From assembly GCA_023433505.1 (NCBI GenBank), contig JAEZCO010000091.1:1-64000 (forward strand): a DNA stretch of 64,000 nt, written 5' to 3'. Every line of letters starts with the position of its first letter. The stretch's first letter is position 1. This document shows positions 1-7,937 of this stretch, piece by piece. Below the pieces are notes generated by a model that saw only the letters and a list, made by a program, of their open reading frames with translations, ran no database searches and was not told where the DNA came from. Made by a program: the position numbers and the translations under genes. The DNA comes from Bacillota bacterium. Lineage in GTDB: Bacteria; Bacillota; Clostridia; Acetivibrionales; DTU013.

Positions 1-53
1 TTAACTATTCCCTGCCCAGGTAATGGAACTTTTACGGAGTTATTTAATGCCAT
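1..53 (-). CDS. Start of an unidentified gene, cut by the window edge
   Basis: An ATG at 53 on the minus strand is preceded by a good ribosome binding site (GAGGTG, about 8 bases upstream) and opens a frame that runs off the left edge. The 17 visible codons begin MALNNSVKVPLPGQG, too little to recognise a family. The 38-bp palindrome at 69-106 lies directly upstream and probably controls this gene. The call rests only on the start signals and the open frame. Confidence 0.45.
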   Translation of the reverse strand, partial: MALNNSVKVPLPGQGIV

Positions 54-68
54 ATTACAACACCTCAA

Positions 69-106
69 TCTTCGATGTATAGTATAATTATACTATACAT
101 CGAAGA
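69..106. promoter_or_regulatory. 38-bp perfect palindrome, probable operator
   Basis: Positions 69-106 form a perfect palindrome with no loop, centred between 87 and 88. The outer arms read TCTTCGATGTATAGTATAAT and the right arm mirrors them exactly. It is AT-rich and has no T-tract, so a protein operator (for example of the GntR/YtrA or PadR kind) is more likely than a terminator. It sits 16 bases upstream of the minus-strand start at 53. The protein that binds it is not visible here. Confidence 0.6.
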
Positions 107-139
107 AAAAATCAACATAAATATTTCAAAAAATGTTGA

Positions 140-732
140 TTTTGCTGCATTTCACGAAGGTATTGTATAATAATTCGGGAATTTAGGTTAGAAGAGACTT
201 TCAAGCTAAATGTAGTTTCCGCGCCAAATTCCATGAAAGGAACAAAGTATCTCTCAGAAAATCCCCAAGCACGGGCCGAAGACATTATTTGGGCATTTGA
301 AAACAAAAACATTAAAGCAATCATAGCCAATATCGGAGGGAATGACAGCATTCAAGTTATTCCGCAAATAAAGACTCGTGCTATTATTGAAAATCCAAAA
401 ATTTTTATCGGCTACTCCGATATTCAAAATGTCCATTTGCTATGTTATAAGTCTGGATTATCCACGTTTTACGGTCATAATCTACTTTCTACAATAGCTG
501 ATGCCCAGGGATTACATCCATACAGTGAAAAATGGTTTAGAAAAGTGCTTTTTGATATCTCCCCAATAGGTCCGATTAACCCACCCGCTAATTGTACGTA
601 TGCGTTCTACCGTGAGGATAAAGCGCGGAGCCGGAAAAGCGGACGGAACGGCTTGGGACTGGCCATTGCCCGGAAAACGCCCCTGAGGGCGTCCTGTTTT
701 GGATGAACTTGCCGCAGGCGAAGCAATTATAA
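140..732 (+). pseudogene. Decayed S66 peptidase (LD-carboxypeptidase/MccF-like) joined to a histidine-kinase tail
   Basis: An open frame from about 140 to 600 encodes a piece typical of peptidase family S66: NPQARAEDIIWAF, IIANIGGNDSIQVIP and FIGYSDIQNVHLL match the region around the nucleophile loop. The N-terminal part and the C-terminal half with the catalytic Glu/His are missing. From about 605 the same frame becomes a histidine-kinase ATP-lid/G2 segment (DKARSRKSGRNGLGLAIAR). The kinase C-terminus (GVLFWMNLPQAKQL, stop at 730-732) then follows in another frame after a loss of roughly 20-25 residues. So two unrelated gene remnants are fused, and the product is almost certainly non-functional. 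Confidence 0.7.
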
Positions 733-743
733 GGAGAAAGACA

Positions 744-1274
744 ATGAAAAACGAAAAGCGCAACATTCTTACAACCGTACTATGTGTAATATATTTACTG
801 TTGCTGGCTAGCATTATTCTATTCAAGCTGCCGTTTTATTCAGCGGGTACAGACAGGGTACGGATAATCAACCTGATTCCGCTTCAGGGGTCTTTCGATG
901 AAAACGGAGTTATACTTTTGCGCGAAATTATTTATAATATACTTCTTTTTATACCGTTTGGCATATATATCTGTATGTTAAAAGGCAACTGGCCATTTAT
1001 AAAAAAAGTTCTCCCTATTTTCGTTTTAACCGTGGCGTTTGAGGTGATACAGTACGTTTTTGCAATGGGAAGAAGTGATATTACCGACATACTCGGCAAT
1101 ACGTTTGGAGGGATAATCGGTATTGGTATTTATACTTTTTTATTCAAGATTTTCAAAAGCAGGACTGTTAAAATTATAAATATGTTTGCTTTAATACTAA
1201 CTGTTTGCATAGTATTGCGTTTCTCCTACCTGTTTTACCTCAGTCATTTTGTCCTGAGTCACCCGCTCCTCTAA
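744..1274 (+). CDS. VanZ-like family membrane protein
   Basis: The 176-residue protein has about five hydrophobic segments. It carries the VanZ-family signatures INLIPLQGS, YNILLFIPFGIYI and RSDITDILGNTFGG. VanZ-like proteins are small integral membrane proteins; VanZ itself gives low-level teicoplanin resistance, but most members have no known function. The ATG at 744 is chosen because AAGGAG at 731-736 lies at the right spacing. That ribosome binding site overlaps the stop codon of the kinase remnant, so the gene may once have followed that kinase in an operon. It converges with the merR gene. Confidence 0.85.
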   Translation: MKNEKRNILTTVLCVIYLLLLASIILFKLPFYSAGTDRVRIINLIPLQGSFDENGVILLREIIYNILLFIPFGIYICMLKGNWPFIKKVLPIFVLTVAFEVIQYVFAMGRSDITDILGNTFGGIIGIGIYTFLFKIFKSRTVKIINMFALILTVCIVLRFSYLFYLSHFVLSHPLL

Positions 1275-1287
1275 TGCAAGACCGTTC

Positions 1288-1758
1288 TTACAGCCAAATC
1301 GCTTCACTGAGTACGCTTTGACCACGTAAATCCTCCACACACACCATTTTTACCAGAAGCCATGCGCGTTCCGCTTCGGTCAGTTCATGTATTTTGGTCG
1401 CCGGTTCGGAAGCGGTCAAATGTCCGGTGATTTTATCAATGGCGCAGATTTTATTCTCCGCAGCGGCAATGGCATTTTGCCACGCTGACTTCTTGTGAAC
1501 AAGCGCCTCCATAAAATTCTCGTTCGTCATGCCGCCCTCTAACAGCTTTTTTATCTCCAAAAGCGAAAATCCAAGCTGCTTGAGTTCAAGTAACGCGTCC
1601 AGCTGCTGCACCTGGTCAGCGGTGTAATACCGGTATCCCGTCTTAGCGTCAGTTTTGGCGGGTTTGATAATCCCCATTTTTTCATAAATGCGTATAGCTT
1701 TGACCGACACGTTAAAAAACCCCGCGATTTCGCCGATACGCATTACAGTATTATCCAT
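1288..1758 (-). CDS. MerR-family transcriptional regulator
   Basis: The 156-residue protein starts with a winged helix-turn-helix typical of MerR (MRIGEIAGFFNVSVKAIRIY and TGYRYYTADQVQQLDAL), followed by a dimerisation helix and a short C-terminal segment ending VLSEAIWL. It has no long GyrI/BmrR-type ligand-binding domain. It is the last gene of the ABC transporter operon and overlaps the upstream permease gene by 8 bases. A promoter with the 19-bp spacer diagnostic of MerR activators lies upstream of the operon (4319-4349), so it most likely activates its own operon on sensing the exported compound. The effector is unknown. Confidence 0.9.
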   Translation of the reverse strand: MDNTVMRIGEIAGFFNVSVKAIRIYEKMGIIKPAKTDAKTGYRYYTADQVQQLDALLELKQLGFSLLEIKKLLEGGMTNENFMEALVHKKSAWQNAIAAAENKICAIDKITGHLTASEPATKIHELTEAERAWLLVKMVCVEDLRGQSVLSEAIWL

Positions 1759-2719
1759 CTGTTTCCTCCTTTTTCCCGGACATCGTTTTGTTTAAGCGCT
1801 GTATACCAGCCATGCTTGCCTGGATGGAGGTCAAAGAGCCAATCAGCATCAGCGACCCTGACAATACACCACCCCGATATTGGAACGCCGCGGTCAGGCC
1901 ACCAAACGTAAAATGACCGCCCGCAATCCACGAGCCGCTCATAACCAGCAGCGTCAAATATCCGCCCATGCCAAACAGCGGTAATAGGGCAGCGTTTAAT
2001 GCATTCCGGCTTCGTATCCTCATGTTGGCCCGGAGTAAATGCAGGCTGCTTAGCTCAAACCGCCTCATGAGATAGTCCTGTCCATCGTACAATGCGGCAA
2101 TGCCGGCACAGGCAATCAGTGCGTCCAACTCACCCGTATTTTTCGCCGTAGCTTCAAGGGATTTTTTATTAAGTCCCGGCATAACCCGCGCGATAAAAAC
2201 CTGGCTTACGAAAATATGCGGCATAACAAACAGCAAAACATACCCGAACACCGCCGGATTCACGCGCCATAGAATGGCCGCCGATATGCTGATGTTAACT
2301 ATGGCACAAGCCGCATGAGGCAGGTGCAACGGGCGTGAGAACGGCATTTGCACATCGGTGTTTAAACGTGTCAGCCATTCGCCCTGTGAGGTCGCCTCAA
2401 TCCTCTCATATGAAAACATTGAGATTTTTTCAAACAGCTTAACACGCAGCCTGCCCTCCATACGCGTGACAAAAGGCGAATAAAGGCTCCATATGGTCCC
2501 ATTATATAGGAAAAGGCATAGGCTCGCAATCCCGAAAGCCAGACATACGGCTGCCAGCTGACTGCCATCCTTTTGTGCGGCAGCGTTAAAAGCATATTGT
2601 AAAAAGCTCGCGTTTACAATTGTCATAGCCGCATCAAAGGGACAGCGCAGGATAAGTAACAGCAGGAACCGCAAACCATTTCCAGTTGTTTCAAGCAGCT
2701 TTATCATCTCATGGAGCAT
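1751..2719 (-). CDS. ABC transporter membrane subunit (exporter type), no ATPase domain
   Basis: The 322-residue protein corresponds to the six-helix membrane half of an ABC exporter. Its cytoplasmic segments (RLRVKLFEKISMFSYERIEA, then GEWLTRLNTDV) are typical of type I exporter domains. It ends just before an ATP-binding domain would start. It overlaps the ATPase gene by 11 bases upstream and merR by 8 bases downstream, so the four genes are translated as a tight operon. It is paralogous in design to the product of 3350-4297 and probably forms a heterodimer with it. Confidence 0.85.
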   Translation of the reverse strand: MLHEMIKLLETTGNGLRFLLLLILRCPFDAAMTIVNASFLQYAFNAAAQKDGSQLAAVCLAFGIASLCLFLYNGTIWSLYSPFVTRMEGRLRVKLFEKISMFSYERIEATSQGEWLTRLNTDVQMPFSRPLHLPHAACAIVNISISAAILWRVNPAVFGYVLLFVMPHIFVSQVFIARVMPGLNKKSLEATAKNTGELDALIACAGIAALYDGQDYLMRRFELSSLHLLRANMRIRSRNALNAALLPLFGMGGYLTLLVMSGSWIAGGHFTFGGLTAAFQYRGGVLSGSLMLIGSLTSIQASMAGIQRLNKTMSGKKEETDG

Positions 2720-3347
2720 ATAGCCGGCCTCTCTCCAGCCGCATGATACGGTCGCAGCCTTTCAGTGTTTCAGTTTGATGAGAGACATGCAGGACGGTTT
2801 TCCCTTTAGTCAAACTCGCCAGCGCTGACATCACAGCCGCACCGGTATCACCGTCAAGCGCAGAAGTCGGCTCATCCAGGAGAACCACTGGCGCATCCTT
2901 CGCAATTGCCCGTGCAATAGCGATGCGCTGCGCCTGGCCGCCCGAAACCCGGCTGCCCCGTTCGCCGACAAAAGTATCAAGCCCATTGGGTAATATGGAA
3001 ATCCATTCAGTCAGCTGCGCTGCATCGCAAACATATTGTATCGTTGCATCGTCTATCTCATGTCCACAGGTGATGTTGTCCCGTATGCTGGTGGGAAGGA
3101 GCATAGCGTTCTGCATCACCATCGCAACACATCTGCGTCTCTCCAGAGATGTTACGACGCATCTGACTGTAATTTCACCACATTGAACATCGTAAAGCCC
3201 GCTGATGAGCTTTAACAGCGTGCTTTTTCCGCCGCCGCTGACACCTACTATACCTACTGTTTCACCGGTTTTTACCGACAAATTGATATTATCAAGAACT
3301 GGCTTGTTACCATATGTGAACGACAGATTCTCTATTAATATGCTCAT
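2709..3347 (-). CDS. ABC transporter ATP-binding protein (stand-alone exporter ATPase)
   Basis: The 212-residue protein has a complete nucleotide-binding domain: Walker A GVSGGGKST near residue 36, Q-loop VMQNAMLLP, signature RVSGGQAQR, Walker B VVLLDEPTSALD and H-loop histidine in VLHVSHQ. The D-loop and overall order resemble exporter ATPases normally fused to their membrane domain. Here it is a separate gene between two membrane-subunit genes. It starts 2 bases after the upstream permease stop. It is the only ATPase in the cluster, so it probably works as a homodimer under two different membrane subunits. Confidence 0.92.
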   Translation of the reverse strand: MSILIENLSFTYGNKPVLDNINLSVKTGETVGIVGVSGGGKSTLLKLISGLYDVQCGEITVRCVVTSLERRRCVAMVMQNAMLLPTSIRDNITCGHEIDDATIQYVCDAAQLTEWISILPNGLDTFVGERGSRVSGGQAQRIAIARAIAKDAPVVLLDEPTSALDGDTGAAVMSALASLTKGKTVLHVSHQTETLKGCDRIMRLERGRLYAP

Positions 3348-3349
3348 AC

Positions 3350-4297
3350 TTATTGGTCCTTCCCGTCAAACAAAACATTGGGTGCAAGCCGCGTCATATT
3401 AACTGAAAATTGCCGAAACGCGGCGATATATCCCGGCATATTCATCATCGCACCGGATATATTACCTGATAGGTTGAAAAATATGTATAGAGTGCCGACG
3501 GTCAATGCACCGTCTATCACCATGCCGCCTCCCACCAGGAACAGGAGCATAAGCGGTATGCTGCTTAAAAGAGCCGACAGGGACATAAGGCGCGCCCGCA
3601 TTCGTTCAGCCCGGACAGTCTGGTATTCCCATTCTCCCACATTGTCTCTGTAACCTTGCAACATCATCTGCGCCGCATCATACAGGCGGATGACCGGGAA
3701 CAATGTCAATAGCGTATCGGCATATCGGTTCATCCTACCTTTGGCCTGCTGGCTGCGCTCAGTGGCATTTCCGATGAGTTTGCTGGAATAGAACACATAG
3801 ACTATGATAATGAACACCGGCAGGTTTACTGTCAATGTCAATTTGGGAATGAGGACAAACAACCAGGTAAATGTCGCGATAATCCTCACACCATCGTCCA
3901 GCAACTGAAATAAACTGTCGTTCAGATATCCTGAGACATCGGCAATCTCGTTTTGCAGTTTGGACAATTGCTCGCCCGCGCTCAAACGCTCCGCCTCAGG
4001 GACGGTAATCGAAGCGAAATGCCGTGCGTAACCCATGCGCAGATCATGGGACATATTTTCGCAGACAAAACCGGAAATGCAGCTTTTGAAATAAGCGGAC
4101 ACACTCATGCCAAGCAGGGTAACAAGTGCCAATAGTATTATGTCCGCTGGCAATAAGTGTCCCTCGCTAACGGTATTGATAATACCGCTTAACTGCCCGT
4201 TCCACCATAATGTGACAGCAGCAGTCAGGCCGCTTGAGCAAACTGCCGCAATCGTTAGAAGAAGCCGCTTTCGCAGCATTTGTGCAAGCAGGGGCAT
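3350..4297 (-). CDS. ABC transporter membrane subunit (exporter type), first gene of MerR operon
   Basis: The 315-residue protein is a six-helix type I exporter membrane domain without an ATPase domain (hydrophobic start MPLLAQMLRKRLLLTIAAVC; intracellular segment LSAGEQLSKLQNEIADVSGY). The ATG at 4297 follows a strong ribosome binding site (GGGAGGTGAG at 4301-4310). It is the promoter-proximal gene of the operon permease-ATPase-permease-merR. The substrate cannot be read from sequence; a drug, peptide or other toxic compound is an inference from the MerR control. Confidence 0.88.
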   Translation of the reverse strand: MPLLAQMLRKRLLLTIAAVCSSGLTAAVTLWWNGQLSGIINTVSEGHLLPADIILLALVTLLGMSVSAYFKSCISGFVCENMSHDLRMGYARHFASITVPEAERLSAGEQLSKLQNEIADVSGYLNDSLFQLLDDGVRIIATFTWLFVLIPKLTLTVNLPVFIIIVYVFYSSKLIGNATERSQQAKGRMNRYADTLLTLFPVIRLYDAAQMMLQGYRDNVGEWEYQTVRAERMRARLMSLSALLSSIPLMLLFLVGGGMVIDGALTVGTLYIFFNLSGNISGAMMNMPGYIAAFRQFSVNMTRLAPNVLFDGKDQ

Positions 4298-4318
4298 ATG
4301 CTCACCTCCCTGAACATT

Positions 4319-4349
4319 AGTCTAAACTATGTCCCAAGGGCAGAGTCAA
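4319..4349 (-). promoter_or_regulatory. MerR-type promoter with 19-bp spacer
   Basis: On the minus strand TTGACT (4344-4349) and TAGACT (4319-4324) are separated by exactly 19 bases. The spacer holds an imperfect dyad (CTCTGCCCTTGGGACATAG). A 19-bp spacer with a central dyad is the hallmark of promoters that need a MerR-family activator to twist the DNA. The ribosome binding site and first ATG of the ABC operon follow within 25 bases. Confidence 0.85.
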
Positions 4350-4607
4350 GACTATTTATACTTTTATCAACACTTTCATTGCAAATCAAGATACCCCGTA
4401 CGGATGCTCACTTCTTTTTCAACGTATAACTAAACTTCCATACTGCGGTATTTACTGAATACCGTCCGCGGTTTTCTTTTACAGTAACATTGACGGAGAA
4501 GTCACTTATGATTCAAGTGCCGATTTGAGGCTTGCGTGTACAAAACTTACAAAATGAAATAACAACTTCCTTTATTGGATCATAGTATACATAAAGGAGT
4601 GTTTCAT

Positions 4608-4943
4608 ATGCCCGAAGCAAAGCTAGGTTCATTCAACTACATCGTAAAGCGTGGAGATATGCTGGCAAAGATAGCCCATGATTTTAATACGACCATATCC
4701 ATCTTAAGAAAATTCAATAATATACCAAACCCTGATCTTATCCGGATCGGCCAGGTGATAGTTATTCCCTATTCTCCTCCGGAGGCGATAATTTATACGG
4801 TCAAACCGGGAGACACTTTATACGCCATAGCACGCGCCCATGGCACCTATGTGAAAAATCTTGTCGATTTCAACTACCTGGACTATCCCAATCTGATTTA
4901 CCCTGGCGATCAGCTTGTGGTTACCGCCTCTTTGAGACAATAG
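4608..4943 (+). CDS. Small protein with two LysM domains
   Basis: The 111-residue protein consists almost wholly of two LysM repeats, at about residues 9-50 (YIVKRGDMLAKIAHDF...IRIGQVIVIP) and 58-104 (YTVKPGDTLYAIARAH...IYPGDQLVV). LysM binds the glycan of peptidoglycan or chitin. No signal peptide is visible, so it may be a spore-associated or cytoplasmic protein like the small LysM proteins of spore-forming Clostridia; that is inference. The ATG at 4608 is chosen for its AAGGAG site at about 4594, rather than an upstream in-frame start without one. It stands alone. Confidence 0.85.
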   Translation: MPEAKLGSFNYIVKRGDMLAKIAHDFNTTISILRKFNNIPNPDLIRIGQVIVIPYSPPEAIIYTVKPGDTLYAIARAHGTYVKNLVDFNYLDYPNLIYPGDQLVVTASLRQ

Positions 4944-5020
4944 CTCTGGTGTAAAACAATATTCTGGGCGTTTGGCCCATCTTGCTTTGAGGTAATCCGG
5001 CTCCGGCCGGATGCCCAAAG

Positions 5021-5060
5021 GAAAAGCTTGCGTCGTTGCGGACACAAGCCTTTTGCTTTT
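5021..5060 (+). terminator. Weak hairpin after the LysM gene
   Basis: AAAAGCTTGCG and CACAAGCCTTTT can pair with a few mismatches, followed by a short T-rich stretch. It could end the LysM transcript or act in both directions with the converging DUF4097 gene. The stem is imperfect, so the call is tentative. Confidence 0.35.
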
Positions 5061-5089
5061 ATCGGATATTCCATTCTAATTTCTTGCTG

Positions 5090-5947
5090 CTATTTTTTGT
5101 CCACAGTGATATTTCCTGCATTCAGATTGGTTTTGACCAGTGTGCCTCCGCCGTTTATCTCGTCCTTGACCTTGCCCTTTCCAAGTACCTGTTTTGAAAC
5201 CAGTGTCCCTCCGATATTACCGGCATTTACGCTGAGATCAAAGTCCAGTCCCGAATCTCCGGGCAGGCTCATCGTAAAATTTCCTGCATTGCATTTTGTC
5301 GTGATGCTGTCAGCTGCAACGATAGCAATGCAGTCGATTGTAATATTTCCGGCATTCAATTCGATATTGTTTCTTCCTTCCGGAGAAACCCCCTGCATTT
5401 CGATGTTTCCCGCATTGGAGGTGATGTCCATTTCACCTGCCAGGCCTTGAAGCTTCACATTACCGGCGACCATGCCAATGGTGTATTTGCGGATTTCCTT
5501 GGGAACGCTTATGGTATAATTTATGGATACACTGATGTTATGGTATTTTCCGGATACCCATTTCCATAGATCAGTATTGCCATCATCCCTTGCAACAGCT
5601 TTGACTGTAAGGATATTTCCTTTCTTTTCGGCCAAAACCTTTATATTGTCCATTACCTCCCGATTGGCACTCTCATCATTTCCTCTGACGATTTTTTCAA
5701 AGGATACGGAGATTTCTTTTGAAACAGATTCGGAAATTTCGATGTTGCCGGCTGTATGCTCCAGCCTTAATCCAACGGTCCCTTCGCTGGTTTGAACTAT
5801 TTTTTCCACACCGCTTCTCGTCTCTTTTGCATCCGCACGGGCAGCAATACTATCCCGGAATGATTCCAAGTCCATCCCGTTTATCGTACATGCGCTTGAT
5901 GATGCAAGAAAGACAAAACATAGAATTATTAAAACAGCACGTTTCAT
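5090..5947 (-). CDS. DUF4097-family lipoprotein with repeated AGN strands
   Basis: The 285-residue protein starts with a signal peptide (MKRAVLIILCFVFLASSSAC) ending in a weak lipobox, so it is probably a membrane-anchored lipoprotein. From about residue 60 it shows a ladder of short beta strands typical of DUF4097. Seven copies of a phrase like NAGNI occur (TAGNIEIS, VAGNVKLQG, NAGNIEMQG, NAGNITIDC, NAGNFTMSL, NAGNIGGTL, NAGNITVDK), which suggests a right-handed beta-helix. DUF4097 proteins are often linked to envelope-stress or adhesin-like roles, but no biochemical activity is established. It appears monocistronic. Confidence 0.8.
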   Translation of the reverse strand: MKRAVLIILCFVFLASSSACTINGMDLESFRDSIAARADAKETRSGVEKIVQTSEGTVGLRLEHTAGNIEISESVSKEISVSFEKIVRGNDESANREVMDNIKVLAEKKGNILTVKAVARDDGNTDLWKWVSGKYHNISVSINYTISVPKEIRKYTIGMVAGNVKLQGLAGEMDITSNAGNIEMQGVSPEGRNNIELNAGNITIDCIAIVAADSITTKCNAGNFTMSLPGDSGLDFDLSVNAGNIGGTLVSKQVLGKGKVKDEINGGGTLVKTNLNAGNITVDKK

Positions 5948-6116
5948 ATAGATCCTCCCATTATGGCATCCATTTTATATTTCAAGAGAATATACGCCGG
6001 ACGGTTTTATTTGTCTTATCCCTTCAAAGAATTTTTACATTATTTTTTTTGCTTATGGGCCAGCATCGAACCACACTCGCCTTTTGGTGATTCGGCTATA
6101 GCCCAATACCGTAAAT

Positions 6117-6148
6117 AAAAAAAACTTGCATTGATGGAATGCAAGTTT
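6117..6148 (-). terminator. Intrinsic terminator of the rubredoxin-like gene
   Basis: A perfect 10-bp stem (AAACTTGCAT, 6122-6131, with 6139-6148) and 7-base loop are followed on the minus strand by eight T residues. It lies 15 bases past the stop of the gene at 6163-6498. Confidence 0.88.
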
Positions 6149-6162
6149 CTCTATTTATAATT

Positions 6163-6498
6163 TTACCATTTTCCTTTTTTCATATGGCCTTCCATCTCCG
6201 CCTTTGCTCTTTGCTTGATGACCCAGGCCTCGTCCTTGGCTTTAACAAAGGTTGAAACGCACGGAGGGTCAAGATTCAATTCTATCCCTTCTTTACAGAG
6301 CTCCGCGATTCTTGCTGCAAGGCCGATAAGCTCCATATGGATATCGTTGGTCCTGTCTGCGGCATAGACTTTTGCTGCTTCCTCATCGGTGAGAAGAATA
6401 AATTTATCCTTGGGCGCTCCGCATTTTGGACATTCGTCCGCCGCATCCTCGCCTTGATGTATGTACCCGCAGGCTCCGCATTTCCATAATTTTTTCAT
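6163..6498 (-). CDS. Rubredoxin-like zinc-ribbon protein with helical C-terminal domain
   Basis: The 111-residue protein opens with a rubredoxin/zinc-ribbon knuckle (WKCGACGYIHQG and CPKCGAPKDKF), as found in the C-terminal domain of rubrerythrins and in small electron carriers. The remaining 80 residues are helical and contain no ferritin-type iron ligands that I recognise. A metal-binding or redox role in oxygen defence is likely by family, but the partner is unknown. The ATG at 6498 is preferred over an upstream in-frame TTG at 6519; AAAGGA lies 12 bases upstream of the ATG. Confidence 0.75.
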   Translation of the reverse strand: MKKLWKCGACGYIHQGEDAADECPKCGAPKDKFILLTDEEAAKVYAADRTNDIHMELIGLAARIAELCKEGIELNLDPPCVSTFVKAKDEAWVIKQRAKAEMEGHMKKGKW

Positions 6499-6604
6499 AA
6501 AACAATTCCATCCTTTCAATTAGCTTTTTAATCCGTTAAAGAGTATACCCACAGATAGGTATGCGATAACAGAAAAATTTATTAATTATTGCCCATAGTA
6601 AGGC

Positions 6605-7687
6605 TCATTCCATCGTAACCTTACCGGTCGCCGGCGTAACCTGAACCCACGTCTGCCCCGGATTCAGCTTTATGGCGTTTCCGGATTCGTCCAGGTACTT
6701 TGTCGGGGCGCTTCTGTCACTTTTACTCCACTTGATTTTAATAACCTTTCCCTGCGTTATAAAATAGCCACTGCCGCTTCCTATGGTGTATACCTCCTGG
6801 CGTCCGGCGGTATCGCCCTTGATGGTATTATTTTTCACAAACTGGATGATGATGTTCTCCGCCGCCAGCTGGGCCCCTGTGGTTCTTTCTATTTGCGGCT
6901 TTCCCTTTCTCAGGCGCAGGTATGTCTTTGATTGGCTGTCATATTCAAATCCGCAGGTGTACGAGCTTGAATACCGGATACTGATTTTTTCCGCCTTCTC
7001 GCCTGAAACCGGCTCCACCACCGATTGATTGTAGCTGAATACAGGCTTTTTGTCTGTCGTTGTCCTGTATTTCACCCGTTTTACGTAATCCTGGATTTTT
7101 TGCATGGACGTATAGGAGTCCTGCCAGTTTTTTTTGTCATTTGTGAGATCCCAGAATATTTCGCCCCCATTTGCAACTCCGTTGATATTGTTGATTTTAA
7201 GCTTTTTTATGTCTCTTTCCGCGATATAGCTCCAGCCGTAATGGACATAGATAGCGTCGTTTTCCATGGAGTAGTCAAGAAAATAGTGCCTGGAGCTTCT
7301 TACCGAGCCGATCATCGCAGGCTCCACACCCCAGAAAACCGGCATAAGCCTGGTTTCGCCGCCTTCGACAATGATTTCGTAAATCAGCTGCGCCTGGTTC
7401 AGACCGCCCTGGGGCATACTTTTTGTCCCCTCGTTGTCAATCATCACCGCAATGGGACGAAGTCCTTCCACAGGCAATTTGAAGCTGGCTGCGGCATCCG
7501 GCAGCGGGGTTGGCGAAGGGGTCGGCACAGGAGAAGGCGTCACTGCCGGCGAAGTAGTTTGCGCCGGGGTTTCCTCCAGAAGGACTTCCTTGTCCCCACC
7601 GCCGCCGCCACACGAAATCAAAGACAGCAACAATAAAAGCATCGATCCTAAAAAAACAAGCTTGCCTGCAGTCAGTTTTCCAGCCAT
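6605..7687 (-). CDS. DUF3048 (YerB-like) lipoprotein
   Basis: The 360-residue protein has a lipoprotein signal (LLLLLSLISCGGGGG), then a threonine/proline-rich linker (about residues 30-60), then the two-part DUF3048 domain. Markers are RPIAVMIDNE, GLNQAQLIYEIIVEGG, IGSVRSSRHYF and the C-terminal LNPGQTWVQVTP. B. subtilis YerB is a member; the domain's function is unsettled, though it sits on the outer face of the membrane. The start at 7687 follows GGAGG with a 6-base spacer. It stands alone on the minus strand. Confidence 0.88.
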   Translation of the reverse strand: MAGKLTAGKLVFLGSMLLLLLSLISCGGGGGDKEVLLEETPAQTTSPAVTPSPVPTPSPTPLPDAAASFKLPVEGLRPIAVMIDNEGTKSMPQGGLNQAQLIYEIIVEGGETRLMPVFWGVEPAMIGSVRSSRHYFLDYSMENDAIYVHYGWSYIAERDIKKLKINNINGVANGGEIFWDLTNDKKNWQDSYTSMQKIQDYVKRVKYRTTTDKKPVFSYNQSVVEPVSGEKAEKISIRYSSSYTCGFEYDSQSKTYLRLRKGKPQIERTTGAQLAAENIIIQFVKNNTIKGDTAGRQEVYTIGSGSGYFITQGKVIKIKWSKSDRSAPTKYLDESGNAIKLNPGQTWVQVTPATGKVTME

Positions 7688-7878
7688 CAGAACCTCCACG
7701 GTTTAATGCATTGTGCTTTATCACATGCAATCTTATGTAATTTATTTCACCCTCTATTAATTCTATATTTCTTCATAAAAATCCTTCCTGTCCTTACCGA
7801 TATAATTTAGGAGTACCGAAAATATTGCTTTTCGTTTTTCACCACTGCTTGATGAAAGCTGGGAAGAACATTTTTGGG

Positions 7879-7906
7879 TAGACAAAAGCGGCTTATACTA
7901 TATAAT
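7879..7906 (+). promoter_or_regulatory. Sigma-A-like promoter of the PilZ gene
   Basis: TAGACA (7879-7884) and TATAAT (7901-7906) are separated by 16 bases. They lie about 30 bases upstream of the start codon at 7938, which has AGGAG in front of it. Confidence 0.55.
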
Positions 7907-7937
7907 TAGACTATTACTATTTTCACAGGAGAGCTGA

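Noticed and set aside
69..106. Palindrome as an intrinsic terminator
   Set aside because: It is AT-rich, has no loop and no T-tract on the relevant strand, so an operator is the better reading.
7025..7636. A 203-residue open frame on the plus strand opposite the DUF3048 gene
   Set aside because: Arg/His-rich composition, no ribosome site, and complete overlap with a well-supported gene show it to be a shadow frame.
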